Assembly (NCBI GenBank): GCA_036393295.1 | Contig: DASWHF010000037.1 | Location: 1 to 62,889 of the forward strand | From: DASWHF01 sp036393295 | Lineage (GTDB): Bacteria; Pseudomonadota; Gammaproteobacteria; Acidiferrobacterales; UBA6901 | Length of the DNA stretch: 62,889 nt | Direction: 5' to 3' | In this document: piece after piece, positions 33,866-43,819 of the stretch | How the letters are laid out: the number at the start of each line of letters is the position of its first letter | Numbering within the stretch: the stretch's first letter is position 1 | Program-made: the position numbers and the translations under genes | The notes under the pieces: generated by a model | The model's database searches: none | What the model saw: the letters and a program-made list of their open reading frames with translations, nothing else | Told to the model about the DNA's origin: nothing

Positions 33866-35229
33866 GCGTGGCGCGCACGCGGCACCGGGTCTTGCGGTCG
33901 CCCGGCGGCCAGGGCCGCGCCCTGCCGGCACGCGCCGTCGCCGCCCAGGTGGTGCAGCAGGTGGCGGCCGGCCGCTCGCTCGATGACGCGCTTAACCAGG
34001 CGCTCGCGCGCCTGCCGGTGGCACGCGGCGGCGAGACCGCGCTCATCCAGGAACTCTGTTACGGCGCGCTGCGCTGGTGGCACCGGCTGCGGCGGCTGCT
34101 CGATGAGCGCCTGGAGCGTCCGCTGCGCGCCCAGGACGCCGACGTCGACGCGCTGCTCGTCATCGGGCTGCATCAACTGCTGCACATGCGCGTCGCGCCG
34201 CACGCGGCGGTGTCGGAAACCGTCGAGGCGGCGGTCGCGCTCGGCAAATCCTGGGCCAAACCGCTCATCAACGGCGTGCTGCGCGCGGTCGCACGCGAGC
34301 TCGCCGCGGTCGCGGCGCGCATCGACGCCGATCCCGAGCTGCTGCTCAGCCACCCGGCCTGGCTCGTCGAGCGGCTGCGCGCCGCCTGGCCGGAGCACTG
34401 GGCGGCGCTGCTCGAGGCCAACAACCGCCATCCGCCGATGGCGCTGCGCGTGAATCTGCGCCGCGGCGGCCGCGATGCTTATCGCGCGCGGCTGCGCGCG
34501 GCCGGGCTCGATGCCGACGCGGACCCCCACGGCGACGCCGGATTGATTCTGCGCCAACCGGTGCCGGTGGACGCGCTGCCGGGCTTCCGCGACGGTGACG
34601 TGTCGGTGCAGGACCTCGCGGCCCAGCTCGCCGCCGCGCTGCTGGACGCCGCACCCGGCGACACGGTGCTCGACGCCTGCGCCGCCCCGGGCGGCAAGGC
34701 CTGCCATCTGCTCGAGTGTGTGCCGGACCTGAAGCTGGTCGCGGTCGACCGCGACGCCGCGCGCCTCGACCGCGTCGCCGACAACCTCGCGCGTCTCCAG
34801 CTCGACGCCCGGCTCATCGCCGGCGACGCCGCCGCGCCGCAGGACTGGTGGGACGGCGCGCCGTTCGCGCACATCCTGCTGGACGCACCGTGCTCGGCGA
34901 CCGGCGTCATCCGCCGCCACCCCGATATCAAGTTGCATCGCCGCCCCGGCGACATCGTCGCGCTCGCCGCCCAACAGGCACGGCTGCTCGACGGACTGTG
35001 GCCGTGGCTGGCCCCAGGCGGTAAGCTTTTGTATGTGACCTGTTCGGTGCTGCCGGAGGAGAATGAGCGGCAGATCGAGGCGTTCCTGGCGCGTCACCCG
35101 GACGCCGGGGCGCTGCCGCTGGCACTGGACTTCGCCCACGCCTTGACGGTCGGTTATCAGGTCCTGCCCGGAGAAGGGGAGATGGATGGCTTCTATTACG
35201 CCTGCCTCAGCAAATCGCCGCGCGGCTGA
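33862..35229 (+). CDS. rsmB: 16S rRNA (cytosine-967-C5)-methyltransferase
   Basis: A 455-residue protein with an N-terminal NusB-like domain (about 25-165) and a C-terminal SAM-dependent m5C methyltransferase. Motifs: DACAAPGGKACHLLE (SAM), LDAPCSATGVIRRHPD and VTCSVLPEENERQ, with the two catalytic cysteines. It overlaps fmt by four and the next gene by 44 bases. Confidence 0.96.
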   Translation: MSVARTRHRVLRSPGGQGRALPARAVAAQVVQQVAAGRSLDDALNQALARLPVARGGETALIQELCYGALRWWHRLRRLLDERLERPLRAQDADVDALLVIGLHQLLHMRVAPHAAVSETVEAAVALGKSWAKPLINGVLRAVARELAAVAARIDADPELLLSHPAWLVERLRAAWPEHWAALLEANNRHPPMALRVNLRRGGRDAYRARLRAAGLDADADPHGDAGLILRQPVPVDALPGFRDGDVSVQDLAAQLAAALLDAAPGDTVLDACAAPGGKACHLLECVPDLKLVAVDRDAARLDRVADNLARLQLDARLIAGDAAAPQDWWDGAPFAHILLDAPCSATGVIRRHPDIKLHRRPGDIVALAAQQARLLDGLWPWLAPGGKLLYVTCSVLPEENERQIEAFLARHPDAGALPLALDFAHALTVGYQVLPGEGEMDGFYYACLSKSPRG

Positions 35230-35794
35230 CCGCCGCGGCCTCGTCGTGCTGCTGCTCGGTGCCGGGCTCGCGCTGTTCAGCGCGCGCCTCCCCGCGGACT
35301 TCGCGGTGCGCGACGTGCAGGCACGCATTATCGACCTCAGCGTCGTTTTCAACGCCCGGCTCGAGCTCAACCTGAGCGCCCGAACCGAGGAGGCGCTGAG
35401 CAAGGGCATCCCGCTCGACATCGTCGCCGAGTTCGGCCTGATCCTGCACCGCTGGCTGCTGTGGGACAAGGAGATCGCCGACTGGCGGCTGCGCCGGCGC
35501 CTGCAGTATCACGCCCTGTCCGGCCAGTACCTGGTCAGCGGGCTCGAGCCGGACATCTACGAGGTCGAGAGCTTCGCCTCCCTGCAGGACGCGCTCGGCT
35601 ACATCGGCAACTTCAACAACGCCGCGCTGCCGCTCACCAAAAAGAAGAAAATCAGCCCCGACAACGAGTACTCGCTCGTGGCGCGCGTCTATCTCGACAT
35701 CGAGTCCTTGCCCTCGCCGCTGCGGCCGGTCGCCTACACCACGCCCCCCTGGCACCACAACAGCGGCTGGACGCAATGGAACGTAACGCAATGA
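35186..35794 (+). CDS. DUF4390 domain protein
   Basis: A 202-residue protein with an N-terminal hydrophobic segment and a domain that matches DUF4390 (FNARLELNLSARTEEALSKG, GLILHRWLLWDKEIADW). It always stands between rsmB and ntrY in related genomes; its role is unknown but likely linked to NtrYX signalling. The 44-base overlap with rsmB is supported by a GGGGAG site before the ATG. It overlaps ntrY by four bases. Confidence 0.88.
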   Translation: MASITPASANRRAADRRGLVVLLLGAGLALFSARLPADFAVRDVQARIIDLSVVFNARLELNLSARTEEALSKGIPLDIVAEFGLILHRWLLWDKEIADWRLRRRLQYHALSGQYLVSGLEPDIYEVESFASLQDALGYIGNFNNAALPLTKKKKISPDNEYSLVARVYLDIESLPSPLRPVAYTTPPWHHNSGWTQWNVTQ

Positions 35795-38013
35795 ACCGCT
35801 TCCTGACCGGCGTCGGGCCGCTGGCGGTGCTGTCCGTGCTGCTGCTGGTCGCGTTGATCATGATGGCGGCCGCCACCCAGAATTCGGCGCTGTTCGGCAA
35901 TATCTACTGGCAGCTGCTGATCGCCAACCTGGTGGGGATCGTGCTGCTGATCGCGCTGATCGCCCTCAACCTGCGCAAACTGGTCCGGCAGCTGCGCGCC
36001 CGCACCATGGGCTCGCTTCTCACGCTGCGCCTGCTCGGATTCTTCGTGCTGTTGTCGGTGATTCCGGTGACGGTGGTATACGTCTTCTCGATCCAGGCCT
36101 TCAACAAGGGCATCGACAACTGGTTCGACGTCAAGATCGAGCACGCGCTCAACGACGCCCTGGCGCTCGGCCGCACCGCGCTCGACGCGCTGAAGCAGGA
36201 CCTGGAGAGCAAGACCCGCGATATGGCGTTGGAGCTGGAGCTCGCCGAGTTGCCGGACCGGGCGGTCGCCCCGGTGCTCTACGACCTGCGCGAGCACTAC
36301 GGCGTGTCGGAGATCACGCTGTTCGCCGTCGACGGCCGCATCATCGCCTCCGCCGGCCACGACGGCCTGGAGGCCCGGACCCTGGTGCCCGACCGGCCGC
36401 ACGACTCGCTGCTGTCACAGGCGCGCCAGGGGCTGGCGGTATCGACCATCGACCCGATGGGCCGCTCCGGCCTGCAGCTGCGCGTGGTGGCGCCGGTGCA
36501 TCCGCACGACCTCTCCGCGCCGAGCCGCATCCTGCAGGTGCTGCAACAGCTGCCCGATCACTACAGCAAGCTCGGCGACAGCGTGCAGGCCGCCTTCGCC
36601 GAGTACGAAAAACTGCTCTACCTGCGCGGCCCGCTCAAGTTCGGTTTCACCCTGACGCTGACCCTGGTCGCGCTGCTGACGCTGCTGACCGCGGTGTGGG
36701 CGGCGATCTTCACCGCGCGCCGCCTGGTCACGCCGATCCGCGACCTCGCCGAGGGCACGCGCGCCGTCGCCCAGGGCAACTACCGCAAGCAGCTGCCGGT
36801 GCCGGGCCGGGACGAGCTCGGCGTGCTAGTGCAATCGTTCAACGAGATGACGCTCAAGATCCACCGCGCCCAGATCGAGACCAAGCACAGCCAGCGCGAG
36901 GCCGAGGTGCAGCGCACCTATCTGGAGACCATCCTCACCCACCTGTCGTCGGGCGTGCTGTCCTTCGATCCGCGCATGCGGCTGCGCACCCACAACACCA
37001 GCGCGGACCAAATCCTCGGCGTCGATCTGCGCGACGGCAACGGCCGGACCCTCAAGTGGGTCGCCGAGGCCCACCCGCAACTCAAGCCCTTCGTCGACAC
37101 CATCCAGGACGCGTTCACCCGAAAGCGCAACGAGTGGCACGCCGAGGTGGGCATCCACGGCCAGACCGGGCGACGCATCCTGATCCTGCGCGGCACCATG
37201 ATGCCGGGGCTGCGCGGCCGCCACGGCGGGCACGTGGTGGTGTTCGACGACGTCACCGCGCTCATCCAGGCCCAGCGCGACGCCGCCTGGGGCGAGGTGG
37301 CGCGGCGCCTGGCACACGAGATCAAGAACCCGTTGACGCCGATCCAGTTGTCCGCCGAGCGCATCCGCCACAAGTGCATGGACGGCCTCGCGGCACCGGC
37401 GCGCGACACCCTGGACCGCGCGACGCGCACCATCGTCGAGCAGGTCGAGTCGCTCAAGGCGATGGTCAACGCCTTCTCGGACTACGCACGGCCGGCGCCG
37501 ATGCAGCCCGAGCCGGTCGACATCAATGCGCTGATCCGCGACGTGGTCGAACTGTACCGCGGCCGCCATTACCCGGTCGACATGCGGCTCGATCTCGATC
37601 CGGCCGCGCCCCTCATCAGCGCCGACCCGGGCCGGCTGCGCCAGGTGTTGCACAACCTGGTGCTCAACGCCGTCGATGCGCTCGCCGCCACGCCGTCGCC
37701 GACGCTCACCTTGCAAACGCGCGCCGCCGGCCAGGGCGAGGCGCACTGGGTCGAGCTCCAGGTGCACGACAACGGTCCGGGCTTCGACGCGTCGGTCATG
37801 GACCGCCTGTTCGAGCCTTACGTCACGACCAAGGACAAGGGCACCGGGCTCGGGCTCGCGATCGTCAAGAAGATCGTCGAGGAGCATAATGGCACGCTGT
37901 GGGCGGAGAACCTCGGCGAGGGCGGGGCGCGCCTGACCATCCGGCTGCCGGCGCCGGCCGCCGACCACGGCGAGGCGCGCGGCACCCCCACCGCACGGGA
38001 GAAGAGCGCATGA
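35791..38013 (+). CDS. ntrY: NtrY-type sensor histidine kinase
   Basis: A 740-residue membrane kinase: two N-terminal membrane segments (about 10-30 and 42-60), another near 78-100, a large sensor domain to 280, a further membrane segment near 290-312, HAMP, PAS, HisKA with H509 in LAHEIKNPLTPIQLSAERI, and HATPase with GTGLGLAIVKKIVEE. NtrYX senses nitrogen or redox state in proteobacteria. The gene overlaps DUF4390 and ntrX by four bases each. Confidence 0.94.
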   Translation: MNRFLTGVGPLAVLSVLLLVALIMMAAATQNSALFGNIYWQLLIANLVGIVLLIALIALNLRKLVRQLRARTMGSLLTLRLLGFFVLLSVIPVTVVYVFSIQAFNKGIDNWFDVKIEHALNDALALGRTALDALKQDLESKTRDMALELELAELPDRAVAPVLYDLREHYGVSEITLFAVDGRIIASAGHDGLEARTLVPDRPHDSLLSQARQGLAVSTIDPMGRSGLQLRVVAPVHPHDLSAPSRILQVLQQLPDHYSKLGDSVQAAFAEYEKLLYLRGPLKFGFTLTLTLVALLTLLTAVWAAIFTARRLVTPIRDLAEGTRAVAQGNYRKQLPVPGRDELGVLVQSFNEMTLKIHRAQIETKHSQREAEVQRTYLETILTHLSSGVLSFDPRMRLRTHNTSADQILGVDLRDGNGRTLKWVAEAHPQLKPFVDTIQDAFTRKRNEWHAEVGIHGQTGRRILILRGTMMPGLRGRHGGHVVVFDDVTALIQAQRDAAWGEVARRLAHEIKNPLTPIQLSAERIRHKCMDGLAAPARDTLDRATRTIVEQVESLKAMVNAFSDYARPAPMQPEPVDINALIRDVVELYRGRHYPVDMRLDLDPAAPLISADPGRLRQVLHNLVLNAVDALAATPSPTLTLQTRAAGQGEAHWVELQVHDNGPGFDASVMDRLFEPYVTTKDKGTGLGLAIVKKIVEEHNGTLWAENLGEGGARLTIRLPAPAADHGEARGTPTAREKSA

Positions 38014-39383
38014 GCGCGGGCCGCATTCTGGTGGTGGACGACGAGCCGGAGATCCGCCGGCTGCTCAAGGAGATTCTCGAGGACGAGAAGTACTCGGTGA
38101 CGACCGCCGAAAACGCCGCGGCGGCGCGCACGGCGTTCTCGGCCGGGCGGCCGGATCTGGTGCTGCTCGACATCTGGATGCCCGACACCGACGGCATCAC
38201 CCTGCTCAAGGAGTGGCTGCACGACGGCGCCGAGGAGCTGCCGGTGGTGATGATCTCGGGCCACGGCACCGTCGAGACCGCGGTCGAGGCGATCCGGCTC
38301 GGCGCCTACGACTTCATCGAGAAGCCGCTGTCGACCGCCAAACTGTTGATCACCATCGAGCACGCGCTGCAGAACGCCCGGCTCAAGCGCGAGAACCTCC
38401 GCCTGCGGGACAGCGCCGCGCCGGCGCCGACCCTGACCGGCAAGAGCCCGGCCATGCAGGCGCTGCGCGCCGATATCGAGCGCATCGCCGCGCACGACAC
38501 CTGGGTGCTGGTGAGCGGCGAGCCCGGCAGCGGCAAGCAGCTCGCCGCGCGCACCCTGCACGAGCTCAGCGCGCGCGCCGCCAGCCGCTTCGTCGAGATC
38601 GGTCTGGCGGCGGTGCCGGCGCAGAACGTCGCCGTGCAGCTGTTCGGCGCCGAACAGAACGGCGAGCTGCACATCGGCTCCTTCGAGCAGGCGGGCGGCG
38701 GCACGCTCTACCTGAGCGAGATCGGCGACCTCGACCCGGACATGCAGGCGCGGCTGGCGCGCGCGCTCGAGGAGAAGCATTTCCTGCGCGTCGGCGGCCG
38801 CCAGCCGGTGCGCCTCGACGTGCGCGTGATCGCCGCCACCAGCCACGATCTCGCGCAGGCGGTGGCCGAGGGGCGTTTCCGGGAGGATTTGTATTACCGC
38901 CTCAACGTCGTGCCGCTCAAGGTGCCGGCGCTGCGCGAGCACCGCGAGGACGTGCCGGATTTGATCAATTACTACGTCAACTGGATGGTCGAGCACGAGC
39001 ACCTGCCCTATCGCCGGTTCTCGACCGGCGCGCTCAATCTGCTGCGCAACTACGGCTGGCCCGGCAACGTGCGCGAGCTCAAGAACCTGGTGCAACGCCT
39101 GCTGATCCTGCAACACGGCGCCGAGATCGGCCAGGACGAGGTCGCCCAGTCCCTGAACAGCCGCCCGGTCGCCGCGGCCGGCGGCGCGCTGCCGGAAAGC
39201 TGGTTCACCCTGCCGCTGCGCGAGGCGCGCGACCGGTTCGAGAAGGCCTACCTCGAGCACCACCTGCGCGCCACCCACGGCAACGTCGGCGAGCTTGCGC
39301 ATATCGTCGAGATGGAGCGCACCCACCTGTACCGCAAGCTCAAGGGCCTGGGGATCGAGCCGAAGCGCGCCAAGCGCGATTGA
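38010..39383 (+). CDS. ntrX: NtrX-type response regulator
   Basis: A 457-residue protein with receiver domain (phospho-acceptor D54 in VLLDIWMPD), AAA+ domain and Fis-type helix-turn-helix. The AAA+ domain keeps Walker A GEPGSGKQ (170-177), but Walker B reads LYLSEI with S236 where aspartate is usual, and the GAFTGA loop needed to contact sigma-54 is absent (QLFGAEQNGELHIGSFEQ instead). It therefore probably acts without sigma-54, as several NtrX proteins do. It is a distinct protein from NtrC. Confidence 0.93.
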   Translation: MSAGRILVVDDEPEIRRLLKEILEDEKYSVTTAENAAAARTAFSAGRPDLVLLDIWMPDTDGITLLKEWLHDGAEELPVVMISGHGTVETAVEAIRLGAYDFIEKPLSTAKLLITIEHALQNARLKRENLRLRDSAAPAPTLTGKSPAMQALRADIERIAAHDTWVLVSGEPGSGKQLAARTLHELSARAASRFVEIGLAAVPAQNVAVQLFGAEQNGELHIGSFEQAGGGTLYLSEIGDLDPDMQARLARALEEKHFLRVGGRQPVRLDVRVIAATSHDLAQAVAEGRFREDLYYRLNVVPLKVPALREHREDVPDLINYYVNWMVEHEHLPYRRFSTGALNLLRNYGWPGNVRELKNLVQRLLILQHGAEIGQDEVAQSLNSRPVAAAGGALPESWFTLPLREARDRFEKAYLEHHLRATHGNVGELAHIVEMERTHLYRKLKGLGIEPKRAKRD

Positions 39384-39402
39384 TCGTCGAGGAGCCGCGC
39401 CC

Positions 39403-39717
39403 ATGTCCATGATCGAGAGCCTGGAAGGTCTGCTGGCCAAGGGCCAGGACAATGCCCTGCTGCGCTACGGCCTCGGCAACGAATACCTGAAGCTCGACGA
39501 CTTCAACAAGGCCGCCGGACATTTCCAAAAGGCCGTCGAACACGACCCGAAGTACTCCGCCGCCTGGAAACTGCTCGGCAAGTCCCTGGCCGCCGCCGGC
39601 CGCAACCCCGAGGCCGTCTCCGCCTACGAGCGCGGCATCGCCGTGGCCGAGGCCAAGGGCGATATTCAAGCCGCCAAGGAGATGAAGGTTTTTCTCAAAC
39701 GATTGCAAAAAGCGTAG
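39403..39717 (+). CDS. small TPR protein
   Basis: A 104-residue protein with about two and a half tetratricopeptide repeats (ALLRYGLGNEYLKLDDFNKA, HFQKAVEHDPKYSAAWKLLG, AVSAYERGIAVAEAKGD). It follows ntrX by 19 bases in the same direction and may be the last gene of the unit. The start ATG 39403 has GAGGAG twelve bases upstream. Likely a protein-protein adaptor. Confidence 0.82.
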   Translation: MSMIESLEGLLAKGQDNALLRYGLGNEYLKLDDFNKAAGHFQKAVEHDPKYSAAWKLLGKSLAAAGRNPEAVSAYERGIAVAEAKGDIQAAKEMKVFLKRLQKA

Positions 39718-39970
39718 TGGACGGCGCGAGGCTGACTCGGACTGTCTTTCAGGGCAGAACAACGCGGATCTGCTGTTGAGCGTCGGACGTCAATGAGTCA
39801 ACATTTCATTATGCCGAAACGCTGGCGACAGTCGTGGGGGCAGGGTTGGGATCATGTTTCGCACGCAGGAGCTGGTCGCCTGCCGATTCAGATCGAGCGA
39901 GTATTGACCGTGAGTGCGCGCTGTTCCACGTTGACGACGAGCCAGTCCAACCTGGCGGGAGAACACCGAA

Positions 39971-40300
39971 ATGGCTGAAAATTCTCCATTCTGCAGATCG
40001 GTGACGATCAAGACCGAAAGTCGGGCGGGAACGATTTACGTGTCGAGCGAGGATATCGAGGGACTTTGGCTTTGGGGAAGTGACCCCGACCTGCTGTTCC
40101 GGAACATCGCGCCGGCGATTAAGACGCTCTATAAACATAACTACGGCATCGAAGTGATTGTCACCGAGCCGAAAGACAAGACAGCCTGGCTGTCGCGGGC
40201 CAGGCGCTCAGCTGTCGAGCCCCAGCCGCGAGACGATCAAACTGATATTTTCGAGGTTTGCCCAGTTTCGGAGACGGATCCGAACAGCGCCCATGGCTGA
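39971..40300 (+). CDS. small DUF1902-like protein, possible antitoxin-type gene
   Basis: A 109-residue protein whose N-terminal half (VTIKTESRAGTIYVSSEDIE, then FRNIAPAIKTLYKHNYGIEV) resembles DUF1902/HicB-like domains; the C-terminus is low-complexity and charged. It is weakly placed by family. Its stop overlaps the next small gene by eight bases (ATGGCTGA), suggesting a coupled pair. The 250 bases upstream (39718-39970) show nothing clear. Confidence 0.55.
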   Translation: MAENSPFCRSVTIKTESRAGTIYVSSEDIEGLWLWGSDPDLLFRNIAPAIKTLYKHNYGIEVIVTEPKDKTAWLSRARRSAVEPQPRDDQTDIFEVCPVSETDPNSAHG

Positions 40301-40523
40301 TCGGCCATGGACGGGCCGCCTGCTTACTCCCGGGCAGGTGGCGCAACGGCTCGAAGGCCTTCACTGCAGTAAACTCGAAGAACGTCTACCCAATGCCCAG
40401 CTCTGGCGAGCTCCCGGCGGGAAGGTCTTTTGGATCTCTCTCGACGAATGTGATGCCGAGTACCTCGAAGGAATTGTCGACCAAATAAAACGATGGGTCG
40501 ACGAAGACCGCGATGGAAAATAA
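40293..40523 (+). CDS. unknown small protein coupled to the DUF1902-like gene
   Basis: A 76-residue protein (MADRPWTGRLLTPGQVAQRL start) with no family I recognise. Its start lies inside the end of the previous gene, so the two are probably made together, the layout of many toxin-antitoxin pairs. The function is open. Confidence 0.5.
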   Translation: MADRPWTGRLLTPGQVAQRLEGLHCSKLEERLPNAQLWRAPGGKVFWISLDECDAEYLEGIVDQIKRWVDEDRDGK

Positions 40524-40584
40524 TTTCGTGTTTCTCCACCCGCGTCTTGGAGCGCGTGCGCGCCCGGAATCCCGGACCGACACT

Positions 40585-41547
40585 TTAAGAATACAACGAC
40601 GCTTCGCCCGGCGGGCGGCGCTTGTAGCGTTTGTAGGTCCACATGTACTGCGCCGGCATGTCGCGCACGCCGGCCTCGATCGCGGCGTTCATGCGCGCGG
40701 CGTTGGCGACCGGGTCCTGGGTGGGGAAATCGGCGAGCGGCGGGTAGAACACCGCCTCGTAGCCGCGGCCGTGGGGCAGGAAGCGCGTGCACACCGGAAT
40801 GACCACCGCATCGGCCAGCCGCGCCATGCGCCCAAGCGCGGTCAGCGTCGCGGTCGGAATGCCGAAGAACGGCGCGAACACGAAGTCGGCGTCGCCGGGC
40901 TCCTGGTCGGGAAGATAATAGAAGGGTTTGCCCTCGCGCAGCATGCGGATCATTGGCCGCAGCCCGGCGTTGCGCTCGATCATCGCGCCGCCGAAGCGCG
41001 AGCGCGCGCGGCGCATCGCCCAGTCGGCCAGCGCGTTCTTGGACGCCTTGTACATGCTCATCATCGACCGCTCCTGCGACAGGCGCATGCCGGCGACGTC
41101 GAGCGCCAGGAAGTGCGGCGCCAGCAGAATGATGTTGCGCCCGGCGGCCAACGCCTCATCGTAGTGATGGCGGTCGCGGAACTTCACCAGCCGCTGGAGG
41201 CGCGCCGCCGAGGCCCACTGCGCGACACCGACGCTCAGCGCCAGCTGGCCGAGGCGGCGGAAGTGCTGGCGGCGCAGGCGCCGGCGCTGGCGCGGGCCCA
41301 GTGCCGGAAAGCTCAGCCGCAGGTTGGTTGTCACGGTACGCCTGGCGCGCGACGGAAACAGCAGCGCCAGCTGCCCGAGCCCGCTGCCCAGCAGCCACAG
41401 CAGCGGCATAGGCACCAACGACAGACCGCGCAGCAACCCGAGACCGAGCCAGGTCGGCCAGTAGCGCGGGCCCAGCAGATGGCGCGGCAGCGACGGGGGC
41501 CCGATGGCGGCAGGCGCCGGGCCGGTGGCATCCGTGGCTGAGCTCAT
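40585..41547 (-). CDS. lpxL: lipid A biosynthesis acyltransferase (LpxL/LpxM family)
   Basis: A 320-residue inner-membrane acyltransferase with an N-terminal hydrophobic segment and the HX4D catalytic motif HFLALD, then RSMMSMYKASKN and YYLPDQEPGDADFVFAPFFG typical of LpxL/LpxM. It adds the secondary acyl chain to lipid A. Start 41547 was taken because the longer frame upstream runs into the degraded transposase. Which of LpxL or LpxM it is cannot be told. Confidence 0.88.
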   Translation of the reverse strand: MSSATDATGPAPAAIGPPSLPRHLLGPRYWPTWLGLGLLRGLSLVPMPLLWLLGSGLGQLALLFPSRARRTVTTNLRLSFPALGPRQRRRLRRQHFRRLGQLALSVGVAQWASAARLQRLVKFRDRHHYDEALAAGRNIILLAPHFLALDVAGMRLSQERSMMSMYKASKNALADWAMRRARSRFGGAMIERNAGLRPMIRMLREGKPFYYLPDQEPGDADFVFAPFFGIPTATLTALGRMARLADAVVIPVCTRFLPHGRGYEAVFYPPLADFPTQDPVANAARMNAAIEAGVRDMPAQYMWTYKRYKRRPPGEASLYS

Positions 41548-42410
41548 GGCGAGGGGGCGGGAAACATAGGCGCGAATTGTGCCACAGGATGTGTCGCTCT
41601 GCCGGTAGAATGGTTTCCAAGACTTAAAACGCGATTTCTCAGATAATGCGGCTTGTTTGGCAAAAATCGTGGGATTTCGGTACGGAAAAAAGCCGATTTG
41701 CCAGGAATGTGGGAAATCCACCTATTTTTCGCCCATTACCGGTCGCCGCGCTTTTGCATGCCAGTGGTGTGGACACCACGTTTACCCCTACGTCGGGACG
41801 ATTTTCGAGAAGTCCTCAGCGCCCCAAGCCTCCTGGTTCCATGCCATGTATCTGATGACCGCGACCCGCAATGGCGTCTCGGCTAATGAACTGGAACGTC
41901 AGCTCGGGGTGACCTACAAGTGCGCCTGGCGCATGGGTCACGAAATCCGCAAACTCATGGCCAAGAGAAACGGCGTTGACGGTCCGCTCTCTGGCCATGT
42001 CGACGTCGATGAAACCTACCTGGGCGGTCGCGCCAAGGGCGCTGGCCGCCGCGGCCCGACGTCTGGTAACACGGCTATCGTGGTCGACATGTTGTAGCGG
42101 GGCGGCAACGTGAAGGCCGAAATGGTCCCCAGCATGAAGCGTAAGGACTTAAGACCGACGGAAAAGCATGTCACCAAGGGCTCAACCATCAGCACCGACG
42201 AGCTGGTCAGTTACGCCGTCCTCCCGCAGAAGGGTTACAGGCACGGCAAGGTCCGCCATTCGCGGGACAAATGGGTCAGCGGCATTCACCACGGCAACGG
42301 GGTTGAGGGCTCCTGGAAACACCTCAAGGGCGGTATCCGCTCAACCCATATCATGTGTCGCAGAAGTACCTGATGAAGTACGTCGAGGAGTTCGGTGAGC
42401 TAACGTCAAT

Positions 42411-43819
42411 TCTGGTGTACAGCATCCCCGAACCATCGCATGACGATCAGGCGGCGAGGTTCTGCTGACGCGGTGGATTGTCCTGCACCGCGATCCCGTC
42501 CTGGAAGGGCACGCCCTTCAACAACAATTCGATTCGTTCGGCACCGCGTATCCGCCGCCAGGACTTCTCGGCCTCCTCGAGAGCTTGAACGCCAGGCCCA
42601 GGAACGTCGTGCGCGAGACGCAGTTTCGGGTGCGGGTGGTGCGGTGGCGCACGGTGGCAAACGTCGATTCAATGGGGTTGGTCGTGCGCAGATGCGCCCA
42701 GTGCTCGGCCGGGAAGTCGTAGAAGGCGAGCAGTGCCTCACGGTCCTTGAGCAATTTCTCGGCCGCCTTCGGATACTTCGGCGCGTACGTGGCGAGGAAC
42801 CGATCGAAGGCGGTATGGGCCTCCTGGCGCGTCGCCGCCATCCAGATTTCCTGCAGCGCCTGCTTGGCGCGGGCCTGCTGCGATTTGGGCAGCGCGTTCA
42901 AGACATTGCCCATCTTGTGGAACCAGCAGCGCTGGGCGCGGGTGGCGGGGAAGACCTCCTCAAGCGCCGCCCAGAAGCCCATGGCGCCATCGCCGACGGC
43001 CAGCAGTGGCCCGTGTTGCAGGCCGTGTTGCTTGAGATCCAGGAGCAGCTCCTTCCACGATTCCTTGGATTCGCGCAGCCCGTCGCCGATCGCCACCCGC
43101 TCTTTGCGCCCGTCGGGCGTGACCCCGAGGATTACGAGCAGGCACTGACCGTCGGAGGCCTCCTCGGCACGCAGCCCCGTATGGATACCATCGACCCACC
43201 AGTAGACGTAGCGGGCCGCCGAGAGATCGCGCCCACTCCAGCGCGCATGTTCCTCGGCCCACCGCGCCTTCAGGCGGCTCACCACGTTCGGCGACAAGCC
43301 CCGGGCCTCCTCGCCCACCAGCACCTTCAGGGCCTCGCTCATGTCGCCCGTGGAGATGCCCTTGAGATAGAGCCAGGGCAGGGCCGCCGAGACGCGCGCG
43401 GAGCGCCGGACGTAGGGCGGCACGAGCGCCGAGTTGAATTTCACGCCCGCGCCCGAGCGGTCGCGGACCTTCGGCACCGTGACGGCCACCGGGCCGACGG
43501 CGGTCAGGACCTCGCGTTCCGGGAGATAGCCGTTGCGCACGACCGAGCGCTGTCCGGTGAGGGTTTTCACGTTCTCGTAGTGTTCGAGCAATTGCGCCAA
43601 TTCCGCCTCGATGGCCTGCTGGATCACGTCCCGGGCGCCCCGGCGAATCAGATCGTCGAGCCCCAGGCTGATTTCCGGTAGACCGCCGGACTGCTTTTCA
43701 TTACTCTGCTTCATGGTGGAGGGTTTCCCTTGTTGGTTGAGATTCCGACTTCGACAATCAGATTCTCAGCGGAAACCTCCACCGCCTCAACTCATGCTGG
43801 GTGGGGGCTGTACACCAGA
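42411..43819. mobile_element. IS256-family insertion sequence
   Basis: A 1.4-kb element bounded by inverted ends TCTGGTGTACAGC (42411-42423) and its complement GCTGTACACCAGA (43807-43819). It carries one transposase gene on the minus strand. No clear target duplication is left. It is inserted in an IS1595-family transposase pseudogene. Confidence 0.85.
42447..43714 (-). pseudogene. IS256-family transposase with C-terminal frameshift
   Basis: A DDE transposase with catalytic residues in WVDGIHTGL, VGDGAMGFW and NPIESTFATVRHRT. As read it is 398 residues, but a one-base deletion near 42580 (after AFKL) shifts the frame; the other frame restores EEAEKSWRRI and a conserved tail ending NLAA at 42447. 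Only the last ~45 residues are changed, so activity may or may not be lost. Confidence 0.83.

Noticed and set aside
38010..39383. NtrX as activator of the sigma-54 promoters at the guanidine locus
   Set aside because: The protein lacks the GAFTGA loop and has a changed Walker B, so it is unlikely to activate sigma-54; NtrC would have to come from elsewhere.
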